Part shown: positions 1 to 8,223 of the stretch, one piece after another
Layout of the letters: each line of letters begins with the position of its first letter
Numbering within the stretch: position 1 is the stretch's first letter
Source of the DNA: CAUZIZ01 sp965218775
GTDB lineage: Bacteria; Acidobacteriota; UBA6911; RPQK01; JAJDTT01
DNA length: 64,000 nt
Direction of reading: 5' to 3'
Assembly (NCBI GenBank): GCA_965218775.1
Contig: CBDCLS010000005.1
Coordinates: forward strand, 868,001-932,000
The notes under the pieces: model-generated
The model's database searches: none
Told to the model about the DNA's origin: nothing
What the model saw: the letters and a program-made list of their open reading frames with translations, nothing else
Program-made: the position numbers and the translations under genes

Positions 1-6
1 ACTAGC

Positions 7-792
7 ATGAAACGCGTGCTGCCCCAAGGACACGCCGCCAAGTTCCTTACCGAGCTGTTCCCAGATACTGAGGGAATCAAGGAATTCGAGGGGAGAGTAC
101 GAGTCAGAGGGAGCGACGTGTTGGCGGGGACACTCCGGGTGGCCGGCAGCCTGTTGACATCACTTCCCACCATGTTCCCACTGCACGGTTTTCAGCCCGA
201 AGCGGAGATCGAGTTCCACAGCTTGTTGGGAGGATCCGATCCCTCCGTGACTTTCAAGCTGCAACAGTTCGGTGACGACATGTCACTCGACTCGCTGGAG
301 GTGTCGATGCCTCAGGTGGGATTCGAGATTGACTTCTTCAAACGTGTCGGTGCCGTCGTGACATCCGCCGACACAGGGACCACAGAGAGCAGCACGACCA
401 GTGCTCTGGGCCACCTCGAGGAAATTGACGGCGACGGAACGGTACACATTCACATGGCCCGCCTTACCGACACCGGTCCCACTCCATTGGGGGAGATGAC
501 GCTATCAGGTAGCCCTGCAGGTGGTTTCAAGGCTAGGCTGCAGCTGAGCAATGCCCAACCCAACACCTTCAGCTTCGAAGATTTCTTCCTGCAGATGTTC
601 TTTCCCTACTCGGTGCTGGTACTGCCTGCACAGGGAACCAGCTTTGAAGCATCCGATGAAAAGGGAAGGGATGGCCCAGAGCAAGCTGATTCTGGGACTG
701 CTCTTGGTGGGAGTCTGGGCCGCCGCGAGGAAGTATCGCTCGGGTGGTCAACCAGAATACGGCTAACTGGCGAGAGTCGCCGGGAGCTCTAA
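7..792 (+). CDS. Hypothetical protein, possibly incomplete at the 5' edge
   Basis: I do not recognise this product. The reading frame is open from the window edge, and no ribosome binding site is visible before the ATG at 7, so the true start may lie outside the window. As read it is 261 residues with no signal peptide. Its pattern of alternating hydrophobic residues suggests a beta-rich fold, and the most hydrophobic stretch is around residues 190-210. The last ~50 residues are rich in Gly, Arg and Glu and look unlike a folded tail. In another frame an ATG at 671, preceded by a purine-rich AAGGGAAGGG, opens a 31-codon frame with a hydrophobic segment (LILGLLLVGVWAA) that stops at 766. Either that is a small overlapping membrane peptide or a frameshift lies near 650. 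The 3' end overlaps the convergent HDOD gene by 30 bases. Confidence 0.5.
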   Translation: MKRVLPQGHAAKFLTELFPDTEGIKEFEGRVRVRGSDVLAGTLRVAGSLLTSLPTMFPLHGFQPEAEIEFHSLLGGSDPSVTFKLQQFGDDMSLDSLEVSMPQVGFEIDFFKRVGAVVTSADTGTTESSTTSALGHLEEIDGDGTVHIHMARLTDTGPTPLGEMTLSGSPAGGFKARLQLSNAQPNTFSFEDFFLQMFFPYSVLVLPAQGTSFEASDEKGRDGPEQADSGTALGGSLGRREEVSLGWSTRIRLTGESRREL

Positions 793-1665
793 ATCGATTC
801 CTGGTTCTCCCAGATTGATCTTGAATACACGACCAACCTCGCCCTGGGCCTCTGCGATCCTCGATAGGACCGTCAGGAACTCCTGTTCCCCCATGCCCGC
901 CAGTTCCACAGCGGCCGTCTTCGCTCTCTCGGCTGCCGTAGAACTGTCCTTGCCGACCCAGATGTCGGCCACCATGCCGGAAAGGGCCGCCAGCTTGATG
1001 AAGGACAGTAGGTCTACCGGTGCCTCAGGATGCTCCAGTTCGTGGCTAAACCTGAGACAGGACTGGTAGATCTCGGGAAGATTCCACTCCTGGGCCAACC
1101 AGCCGCTCACTTCTCCATGGGCGCACCCGAATTCCGCCCGCTCCAGCTCAAGTAGATGCTCGTGCGATCCATCCGCCTGGGTCACCAGATCGGTGTAGAG
1201 TTCCGCGTAGGATTCTCGCAGAGCCAGCATTCCCACATCCTGCAGAAGCCCCACCAGAAACAGCCCTTCCTCATTGGGCATCTGAAGCCAACCGCCCAGA
1301 GCCCGGCAGGCGACGGCAGAAATCAAGCACCGCTGCCAATAGTTGGGCAGTTCCATGGCTGCGGTCTCGTCGCGCCGCAACCCTTGAATCAGAGAAAAGC
1401 TCAGAGCCAGGGTGCGCACCGAGTTGGCACCCAACAGCATCATGGCATGACTGATGGTATCGACCTCATTCCGTAATCCATAGAAGGGAGAGTTCACGAC
1501 CCTGAGTACGTGCGACGCGAGAGCCGGATCCTGGGTAATCACCGTCGCGATCCGTTGAATATCGGGGACTTCCTCCCGACACAGATCCAGGATCTCGAGC
1601 GCTACCCAAGGCGGGCTGGGTAGCGTCTGACACTTCTTCAACCGTTTTGTCACCAGAGAGTTCAT
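763..1665 (-). CDS. HDOD-domain signalling protein
   Basis: This 300-residue soluble protein has one HDOD domain (a relative of the HD phosphohydrolase fold) covering about residues 14-210. Typical features are the opening TLPSPPWVALEIL, then ITQDPALASHVLRVVNSPFYG and ISHAMMLLGANSVRTLALS. HDOD proteins lack hydrolase activity and act in bacterial signalling, chemotaxis and cell-cycle control, usually as output or adaptor domains. No receiver, EAL or GGDEF domain is attached, so the upstream input is unknown. It is transcribed alone on the minus strand. The start at 1665 follows a purine-rich AAGGAGAA on the coding strand (around 1671-1678), which supports it. Confidence 0.85.
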   Translation of the reverse strand: MNSLVTKRLKKCQTLPSPPWVALEILDLCREEVPDIQRIATVITQDPALASHVLRVVNSPFYGLRNEVDTISHAMMLLGANSVRTLALSFSLIQGLRRDETAAMELPNYWQRCLISAVACRALGGWLQMPNEEGLFLVGLLQDVGMLALRESYAELYTDLVTQADGSHEHLLELERAEFGCAHGEVSGWLAQEWNLPEIYQSCLRFSHELEHPEAPVDLLSFIKLAALSGMVADIWVGKDSSTAAERAKTAAVELAGMGEQEFLTVLSRIAEAQGEVGRVFKINLGEPGIDLELPATLAS

Positions 1666-1965
1666 TAGCTTCTCCTTGACCTAGGATTGAGATCCAATCG
1701 TTGATACTAACGGTATAGCATTAAGTAATGAACGCACAGTTGTATTATCGGCACCAGCCAGAAACTCTTTCTGGAAAGATACCAACGACTATGCCTCGAA
1801 GCTCCGCTCTCTGTTCACTTTCGAGTCGCGAAGATAAGCAGCTAGACCTGCTTGACTGCGCTCGATGGCCGCCACTACAGTAACCAGCGTAAGGTCAATA
1901 AAGACCAGAGATTCGGGCGGCCTTGGATAGACAGACGGATCGCCCATCAGCCAGGGGGAGATGTT
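1666..1965. other. Divergent intergenic region with no gene seen
   Basis: This spacer separates the divergently transcribed HDOD gene and the aldo/keto reductase and must hold both promoters. An in-frame ATG at 1852 could extend the reductase by 38 residues, but that extension resembles no reductase N-terminus. I see no other coding potential. Confidence 0.4.
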
Positions 1966-2955
1966 GTGGAGCAAAGGCCTCTCGGACAGACGGACCTCAC
2001 TATCGGTGCTATCAGTTTGGGATGTGCTACCTTCGGCCGGGAGATCGACGAGGACACTTCGCGACAGCTGCTGGACCATGCTGTGGAACGCGGGATTACC
2101 TTCCTTGACTCCGCCGAAGGCTACGGGGGAGGCAACGCCCGCCTATTCCGAATTCAGAACCATGGCATCGACGACACACGTGAGGTGAGCCATGAAATGA
2201 GCTCTTCCGAGTGCATTCTGGGACGCTGGATGAAGGCTCGGGGCTGCCGAAATGAGATCACACTCTGCACCAAGATCAGCACCGGGGCTAGCCCGGAAAA
2301 CATCAAACGTGCCCTGGCGGCCAGTCTGGAGAGACTCCGCACCGACTCGGTTGACGTCTACAAACTCCACTCTCCTGACACTACTGTACCGATTCAGGAA
2401 ACCCTGGGGGCTCTGAGTGAGGAGGTGGATGCCAGTAGGATCAAGGTGCTGGGCTGCAGTAACTTCTCGGGAGACCAGATGCGTGAGGCCCTGGAGGTCA
2501 GCGGTTCCCAGGGTTACCCTCGCTTCGAGATTACTCAGCCTCCCTACAACCTCGCCCTGCGGGACGATGAAGAAGATCTCTTCCCCCTGTGCCGGGAGGA
2601 AAAGATCGCGGTCGCAACCTACAGCCCGCTGGGAGCCGGCTTCTTCGTCGGGAAGTACACCTCCGCCCAGAGTGTGCCACCCAGCAGAACCAGGTTCGAT
2701 ATCGTGCCCGATTTCAAGGATATCTATTTCAAGGAGCGCAATTTCCACTTGATGGAGCGACTGGCCAGCAAGGCGGAAGAAATGGGCCTCCCGATGGCAC
2801 GCCTCGGGGTAGCCTGGGCTGGGTCCAATCCCGACGTGACTTCGGTAATCATCGGTGCGAAGGAAAAGTCACACATAGATAATGCTGTGGCCGCCACCGA
2901 GCTTCACCTGGATCCGGACCTTCGGGCTGAAATTGCGACGCTAGCTGGGGGGTAG
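1966..2955 (+). CDS. Aldo/keto reductase
   Basis: An NADPH-dependent oxidoreductase of the aldo/keto reductase superfamily, with a (beta/alpha)8 barrel that reduces carbonyl groups or works in reverse. From the chosen start the protein is 329 residues, the normal family length. I chose GTG at 1966 because it follows a strong GGGGGAG (1954-1960) at 5-base spacing and gives the classic opening EQRPLGQTDLTIGAISLG. The catalytic Asp and Tyr are in FLDSAEGYGGGNA, the Lys in LCTKIS and the His in YKLHSPD. The C-terminal VIIGAKEKSHIDNAV is the usual cofactor-binding segment. The substrate cannot be told from sequence. It converges on the dehydrogenase at 2983-4032 across a gap of only 27 bases. Confidence 0.88.
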   Translation: MEQRPLGQTDLTIGAISLGCATFGREIDEDTSRQLLDHAVERGITFLDSAEGYGGGNARLFRIQNHGIDDTREVSHEMSSSECILGRWMKARGCRNEITLCTKISTGASPENIKRALAASLERLRTDSVDVYKLHSPDTTVPIQETLGALSEEVDASRIKVLGCSNFSGDQMREALEVSGSQGYPRFEITQPPYNLALRDDEEDLFPLCREEKIAVATYSPLGAGFFVGKYTSAQSVPPSRTRFDIVPDFKDIYFKERNFHLMERLASKAEEMGLPMARLGVAWAGSNPDVTSVIIGAKEKSHIDNAVAATELHLDPDLRAEIATLAGG

Positions 2956-2982
2956 AATGCGAGGCGGTGACGGCACTTGTAC

Positions 2983-4032
2983 TCACGGCCGCAGCAGCAG
3001 TTTGATCCCTTGCTGCTTCTCCGCTAACTCGAAAGCCTGCTCCCACTCCTCCAGTCCGAATTCGTGGGAAATCAACTTCTCGTTGGGAACCAACCCAGAT
3101 TCCATCAATCTGAGAGCACGCTTCCAAGCGGGCCGCCGCTGCGCGATCCCGCCAGTGACCTGAAGCTCTCGGTAGGCAATCTTCTCAAAATCAATCTCGA
3201 CCGGCACACCTGGAAGACCCATCTGTGAGTACTTGCCGCGCTTACGAGCGAGTTCCAGTGCGAGGCGCATTGCTGGACCGGTCCCGGCACATTCCACTAC
3301 CAGGTCCGCACCGTAGCCTCCAGTCAACTCCCGCACCCGCTCAACTGCGTTGTGCTGCTCCACATCGATGCTGTAATGGACGCCCAATTCTTGGGCCAGA
3401 CCAAGACGCGCCCGGTCTCGGCTGGTTCCACACAAGATCACGGTTCCACCCTCCGCAAGGGCTACAAGTGCCGCAAACAGGCCCACTGGACCCGGTCCGG
3501 TTATCGCTACGAAGTCGCCCGCCGCGACCCCGGCCTGCTCCGTCACCGAGTGGACACAGCAAGCCAGCAGCTCGGTCAAGGCTCCAGACTCAAAGCTCAC
3601 ACTTTCGGGGAGTTTGTGCACGAACCGGGCATTACAGTAGCGGGCGAAACTCCCATGGTGCCAGTATCCCATCACCTCGCGCTGCTCGCAGAGGTTGTAG
3701 TATTCACTCAGGCAGTAGCGACACTTCCCGCAGTTGAAGATGGTGGGCTCGGCGGTCACTCGGTCTCCGATTGCAACTCCGTCCCCTGCCTGGGATCCCT
3801 TCTCTACAACGACTCCGCTGAACTCGTGTCCCAGGACCACTGGCGTCCGGATGTTGTAGTTGATGGTGTCGTGATAGAGATGCAGGTCCGAGCCACAGAT
3901 ACCGGATGCTTTGACCTCGATTTTTACCTGGTTCGGCGCAAGGGGCCGCTCTTCGACATCCCGGAATTCTACGAAGCCTCCACCACGCGCGTACTTGACC
4001 ACACCCTTCACGGCTTTTCCTCCCTGAAGCAT
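2983..4032 (-). CDS. Zinc-dependent MDR alcohol/polyol dehydrogenase
   Basis: A medium-chain dehydrogenase of the threonine/sorbitol dehydrogenase group, 349 residues long. The catalytic zinc ligands are visible in SGICGSDLH and LGHEFSG. The structural zinc loop has four cysteines in NCGKCRYCLSEYYNLC. The Rossmann segment is ITGPGPVGLFAALVA. These enzymes oxidise secondary alcohols of sugars or amino acids with NAD(P). The C-terminal half (HEFGLEEWEQAFEL) matches the polyol dehydrogenase pattern. An ATG 18 bases (6 codons) downstream gives a more usual N-terminus (VKGVVKYARGG), so the first residues are uncertain. It stands alone on the minus strand, and the substrate is unknown. Confidence 0.88.
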   Translation of the reverse strand: MLQGGKAVKGVVKYARGGGFVEFRDVEERPLAPNQVKIEVKASGICGSDLHLYHDTINYNIRTPVVLGHEFSGVVVEKGSQAGDGVAIGDRVTAEPTIFNCGKCRYCLSEYYNLCEQREVMGYWHHGSFARYCNARFVHKLPESVSFESGALTELLACCVHSVTEQAGVAAGDFVAITGPGPVGLFAALVALAEGGTVILCGTSRDRARLGLAQELGVHYSIDVEQHNAVERVRELTGGYGADLVVECAGTGPAMRLALELARKRGKYSQMGLPGVPVEIDFEKIAYRELQVTGGIAQRRPAWKRALRLMESGLVPNEKLISHEFGLEEWEQAFELAEKQQGIKLLLRP

Positions 4033-4109
4033 TCCTCAGATTAAGGCATCCGCTCTCGATTTCGTTTCGGGCAGAGTCGGTAGAAGATGGGAAGGAGTGC
4101 CCAGATGGA

Positions 4110-4320
4110 AGCAGCGCTGGATCATTCGCGAGGGAAACTTCAGTTCAGGATCAGGGCAATTCTTGCTGTTGTCCAGCTCTCTCCTCGGAACCTGGGCTCA
4201 CATTGCTGACAAGTCAAGTCGTTCGCGGCTCTGCCGGATCTGGCTCGGCAATATGCCGGTTCACCCACTTGCGGCACTTGGCTCCAGCTGTTTCCGGTAC
4301 TGCCCACTGCTCACTATTCA
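4110..4320 (+). repeat. Dispersed intergenic repeat (alpha family, copy 1)
   Basis: This stretch has no gene. The part around 4166-4235 (CTGTTGTCCAGCTCTCTC then CCTCGGAACCTGGGC, ending GTCGTTCGCGGCTCTG) recurs at 57645-57700. The ending CTGTTTCCGGTACTGCC also recurs near 57711. Shorter pieces occur at 50821-50841 and, inverted, at 58643-58670. The left part (CATTCGCGAGGGAAACTTCA) resembles 50785-50806. It is a decayed dispersed repeat of unknown function, found only between genes. Confidence 0.6.
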
Positions 4321-4323
4321 AGT

Positions 4324-5685
4324 TCAAATCAGTTCCGTTACGGGCCGACCAGTCGTATCATCGATCGAGTTGGCTATCTTTATGGGTCGGCCAATGGGAC
4401 TCATGTATTCCTTGGTCCAATCGATTCCGAAGGCCTTGTAGATAGTGGCAAACAAGTCGCCCATGGTCACCATTCTCTCGGCTACATGGGCACCTCTTTC
4501 GTCACTGGCTCCTACCACCTGGCCACCCTGAATTCCACCGCCCCCGATGACCAGCGACCAGCAGTGGGGCCAGTGGTCTCTGCCTCCCTTGGAGTTGAAA
4601 CGAGGGGTGCGACCGAACTCCCCCATGGCTATGACGATCGTGGACTCGAGCAGCCCTCTCTCGGCCAGGTCGTCCAGTAGGACGGGCAGAGAGTGGTCCA
4701 GCCCTGGAACCAGCTGCTTTTCGTGCTTGTAGTCATTTTCCGCATGCGCGTCCCAACCGTTGAGGTCGTGCCCGGCGGCGGTCACGAAGCGGCTACCGGA
4801 TTCGACCAGGCGGCGGGCCAGCAGCAGACTCTGTCCGAAACCGGTTCGACCATAGGCCTCTCGAGTCTTTTCCGACTCCTGAGTCAGATCGAATGCGTTT
4901 CTGACTTCGGGGGAGGTGACCATGCTCAGCGCCTGCTCGGCAAAGCGATCCATCTTGAAGCGCTCGGCGATCTCCATGCGCTGACGATAGGATCGGTCCA
5001 GAAGTGTCATCAGGGACCGCCGGTCCTCCAGACGTTCTGGCGTCAGCGTCTTGGGGAGGCTGAGATCCTCGACCTGAAAGTCTTCCTCGTTGGGATCGGA
5101 CATCAGAGACATGGGATCGTACTGGGCGCCCAGAAACGCACTCTTCAAGTACTCTTCCTTAGGACCTTGCTTGAAGCCGGGTACCAGCACATAAGGGGGA
5201 ACATGATTTCGGGGACCCAGTTCCTTGGTGACGATCGACCCCAGAGAGGGAAATTTCATCGCCGCGGTGGGTCGGTGACCGGTGAAGGCATAGTAGGTTC
5301 CTTGCCCGTGATTGTTTTCCTCCGTGCGCATGGACCGGATGATGGACAACTTGTCCATTTGTTTGGACATGCGGGGCAAGAGATTGGACACCTGGATACC
5401 GGGAACATTGGTCGATATGGCTCTGAAGCTGCTCTGAGGTTTAGGATCCCACATATCGATGTGGCTCGGGCCTCCCTCCAGCCACACCAGGATGCAGGAT
5501 TTCGCGGTGGCCTTGCCACCCACGTCGACCCCTGCCTCCGTGAGAAGACTCTCGGCCCTGAGGTACTGGCTGAGACTCATTCCGAGCAGGCTCAGGGCAC
5601 CCGTTCGGATAAAGTGACGCCGTCCCAGGAGGTTCTCGGTACAGGTCAGACAACCTGCCCTTTTTCCCACAATCGGTGTGCTCAT
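4324..5685 (-). CDS. DUF1501 family protein (set 1)
   Basis: A secreted or periplasmic protein of the DUF1501 family, related to the alkaline phosphatase/sulfatase fold, 453 residues. The N-terminus carries a twin-arginine-like signal region (GRRHFIRTGALSLLGMSLSQ) after a short Cys-containing leader. Family landmarks are LVWLEGGPSHIDMWDPKP near residue 70, MRTEENNHGQGTYY, MARRLVESG-like LARRLVESGSRFVTAA, and VIAMGEFGRTPRFNSKGGRDHWP. The biochemical function of DUF1501 is not established; the genes are almost always paired with DUF1549/DUF1553 proteins in Planctomycetota, Verrucomicrobiota and Acidobacteriota, as here. It is the last gene of the operon starting at 10211, 15 bases after its partner. 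Confidence 0.9.
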   Translation of the reverse strand: MSTPIVGKRAGCLTCTENLLGRRHFIRTGALSLLGMSLSQYLRAESLLTEAGVDVGGKATAKSCILVWLEGGPSHIDMWDPKPQSSFRAISTNVPGIQVSNLLPRMSKQMDKLSIIRSMRTEENNHGQGTYYAFTGHRPTAAMKFPSLGSIVTKELGPRNHVPPYVLVPGFKQGPKEEYLKSAFLGAQYDPMSLMSDPNEEDFQVEDLSLPKTLTPERLEDRRSLMTLLDRSYRQRMEIAERFKMDRFAEQALSMVTSPEVRNAFDLTQESEKTREAYGRTGFGQSLLLARRLVESGSRFVTAAGHDLNGWDAHAENDYKHEKQLVPGLDHSLPVLLDDLAERGLLESTIVIAMGEFGRTPRFNSKGGRDHWPHCWSLVIGGGGIQGGQVVGASDERGAHVAERMVTMGDLFATIYKAFGIDWTKEYMSPIGRPIKIANSIDDTTGRPVTELI

Positions 5686-5700
5686 GAGCTTTCTTCTCCG

Positions 5701-8223
5701 CTAATTCCAGGCAAACTCACGGGAGGTGACCAGCGCCCAGAGAACATCTTCGAAGGCCTCTCTCCTCGAACCTCGCGAAGCAATGAGGTACTCCAACTGC
5801 GCCTCCTCCGAGGGCGTCGGGTAACGGCTCAGGCTCCTCACGTAAAGCTCCTCAATGATCTCGGGATCGGAGCCTTTCCCCTTGAGAAGCACGTCCAGAC
5901 GGCTTCCCGGACGCGCAATCTTCTCCTGGTAGGTCGATCCCACCAGAATGTGCAGGGCCTGCTTGAGGCTGGCCTCGGTCTTCCTTTCGGGGATGATCGC
6001 CCGAGTGGGCCGGCCGTAGATGGTCAGGAATCGCGATGCGTGCAAGTCGGGAACCTGCAACTCGATCGCCCGAGTCCCAGGGGGAGCGCTCCCCATCCAA
6101 CTGTTCTTGAATTCCTCTGGCACGCCGGTAACGTTGGAGATGGCATCCAACAGGACCTCGCCGTCGAGGGCTCGGTGATGATGGTGAGAGTAGCCGGCAA
6201 CGTCGTTTCGGTTGGACTGGTTGGGTCGGGCCGAAAGCTGATAGGTACGAGAGCGCGCGATCCGACGCAACAGGTGCTTGAGGTCATAGCCGTGGCCGAC
6301 AAAGTCCTCCGTCAGCGCCTCCAGCAGACGAGGATGGGTGGGAGGATTGCTGGAACGGAAGTCGTCGACCGGATCCACAATTCCTCGCCCCATCAGGTAG
6401 CCCCACATTCGGTTCACGATGGTCTTCGAGAAGTCGGGATGCGAAACCGTCCACTCAGCAAAGGCAAGGCGAGGGTCGAAAGACCTCTCTGGCGGCAGCG
6501 GCGTCCCGTCGGGGAACATTGGGCTGACTTCTTCACCGGTTCGCGGATGAAGCACCTTGACGGTATCCTCGGTTTCCCCGTAGTCGGGCACCCGGCCGGA
6601 GGGATCATCGAAAATGACGATGGGGCCCTCCGAGACCCACTCGGTGCGGCTGATGCGACCGAAGAAGGCCGCCATTCCCCAGAACTGCTCCTGCGACCAC
6701 TTCTCGAAAGGATGATGGTGGCACTGGGCACAATCCAGACGCTGACCCAGGAAGACTCTAAGCTCCTCCGGCATCATTTCCTCGGGGCGAGGTGCCTCCC
6801 CGTTGGGCAGGAAGTGACGTGAGGGGCCGTCGTGCCCCTGGGCCGAGAGCCTCTCCAGGGCCATCTGGTCGTAGGGCTTGTTTTCGGTGATGCTGTCGCG
6901 GATCCAGGCCCAGTAGGCGTAGGCGTGGGCGGGGGTTCCGGTGGACCCGTAAGCGACCCGAAAAAGATCGGAGAAGCGGTAGGTCCAATAGTCCACGTAT
7001 TCGGGTGTCTCCAGTAGGGTGTCGATCACCTTCTCTCGTTTGTTGGGATCCGGGCTCTTCAGGAACTCCCGCACTCGAGAAGGCGGCGGAAGGGTCCCCG
7101 TCAAATCCAGGCAAACCCGGCGCAGGAACTCCTCGTCCGACGAGAGTGAGGAGGGGACGATGTGCTGTTCTTTTAGCCGCGAAAACACATAGCTGTCGAC
7201 TAGGTTGCTCTCGGGAATTCGGGGATAGCCGAGTACCAGATCGGCGATGACACCGACGCGGGTGCTGACCACATGCCCGGGTGCTCTTATCAGGATGGCT
7301 GTCTCCCCCGCCGAGAGAGCCTCCACCCTGCCCTCTGGGGTGACGCGAACCACGTCTGGGTTGCTGGCCGAATACCGAACCTGGTCTGTGATGTCCTCGC
7401 GTCCGCCTCCTGCAAGATGGGCGGTCACTAGCAGCTGGCGTCCTCCCTTCGACTCCAGCGTCATCGTATCAGGGAAAACCTCGACCCTCTCGATCCGTGC
7501 CTCACTGACCTCTTCATAGGGTGCTCCCGACCGAACCCAATCCCGAATCGTCTCGTAGTCAGACGAATCCGCCTCGAAACGCATCCCGCCCCCATGAGGA
7601 AGGGATGCGGTCGGCTTCAGAAGCAGCAAGCTTTTCTCCGGGCTGCTCGTGCTCACCCGTGGGTTGATGGGCTCGGCTGCCTTCGGGCTCAAGACTTGAT
7701 AGGTCCCGCCCTCGACGATCCAGCGATGATCTTCTGTCGGGTGGAGGACATCCAAAGACAGTTTGAAGCCACCTCGCCCCTTGACTCCACCATGACACTC
7801 GGAGGCATTGCATCCCCGTTTCGTGAGAATCGTTCCAATGTCTCGCGAAAAGCTGAAAGCTCTCGTCCTATGAGTCCGCTCGACACGAACGGTCGCTTGG
7901 GAACTATGTCCACCGAACTCTGCAGTCACACGGGTCTTGCCGTCTGCTTTCGGCGACAGACTTCCCTTCTCAGAGAGCGAGACTACGGTGGGATCCTGGA
8001 CGTGAAGCCGGCTCCGAGCTGTCACATCCCGCTCGAAACCGTCCGAGTAGATTGCCAGAACCACCAGTTTCTGAGCGGAATCCGCTCCTACCAGCCAGAT
8101 GTCCTCGGGTGTGAGCCGCAGCGACAAGAGCTGAGGCTCGTGAGAGGGTATGGGAGCTGGCCCGCCGGCCCACAGAAGACCGGCGTGCAGCAGCACCAGA
8201 CTGCTGATCAGGAGCCTGATCAT
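5701..8223 (-). CDS. Big_2/DUF1549/DUF1553 domain protein (set 1)
   Basis: An 840-residue exported protein with a hydrophobic signal peptide (LLISSLVLLHAGLLWA). An Ig-like Big_2 domain follows (about residues 30-115). Next is a cysteine pair in RGCNASECHGG, spaced CxxxxCH rather than the usual CxxCH. A second Big_2 domain covers about 245-325, then DUF1549 from ~340 (LVDSYVFSRLKE, LDLTGTLPP) with DCAQCHHHPFEKW, and DUF1553 in the C-terminal 300 residues (FAEWTVSHPDFSKTIVNRMW). The family is thought to be surface-located and possibly redox-active or polymer-binding; no enzymatic activity is proven. Its ATG overlaps the stop of the upstream PPC gene by four bases, so the two are translationally coupled. 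Confidence 0.9.
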   Translation of the reverse strand: MIRLLISSLVLLHAGLLWAGGPAPIPSHEPQLLSLRLTPEDIWLVGADSAQKLVVLAIYSDGFERDVTARSRLHVQDPTVVSLSEKGSLSPKADGKTRVTAEFGGHSSQATVRVERTHRTRAFSFSRDIGTILTKRGCNASECHGGVKGRGGFKLSLDVLHPTEDHRWIVEGGTYQVLSPKAAEPINPRVSTSSPEKSLLLLKPTASLPHGGGMRFEADSSDYETIRDWVRSGAPYEEVSEARIERVEVFPDTMTLESKGGRQLLVTAHLAGGGREDITDQVRYSASNPDVVRVTPEGRVEALSAGETAILIRAPGHVVSTRVGVIADLVLGYPRIPESNLVDSYVFSRLKEQHIVPSSLSSDEEFLRRVCLDLTGTLPPPSRVREFLKSPDPNKREKVIDTLLETPEYVDYWTYRFSDLFRVAYGSTGTPAHAYAYWAWIRDSITENKPYDQMALERLSAQGHDGPSRHFLPNGEAPRPEEMMPEELRVFLGQRLDCAQCHHHPFEKWSQEQFWGMAAFFGRISRTEWVSEGPIVIFDDPSGRVPDYGETEDTVKVLHPRTGEEVSPMFPDGTPLPPERSFDPRLAFAEWTVSHPDFSKTIVNRMWGYLMGRGIVDPVDDFRSSNPPTHPRLLEALTEDFVGHGYDLKHLLRRIARSRTYQLSARPNQSNRNDVAGYSHHHHRALDGEVLLDAISNVTGVPEEFKNSWMGSAPPGTRAIELQVPDLHASRFLTIYGRPTRAIIPERKTEASLKQALHILVGSTYQEKIARPGSRLDVLLKGKGSDPEIIEELYVRSLSRYPTPSEEAQLEYLIASRGSRREAFEDVLWALVTSREFAWN

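Noticed and set aside
4693..6822. Long plus-strand open frame of 709 codons
   Set aside because: It lies antisense to the DUF1501 and DUF1549/DUF1553 genes, which have clear family motifs; GC-rich codon use produces such antisense frames.
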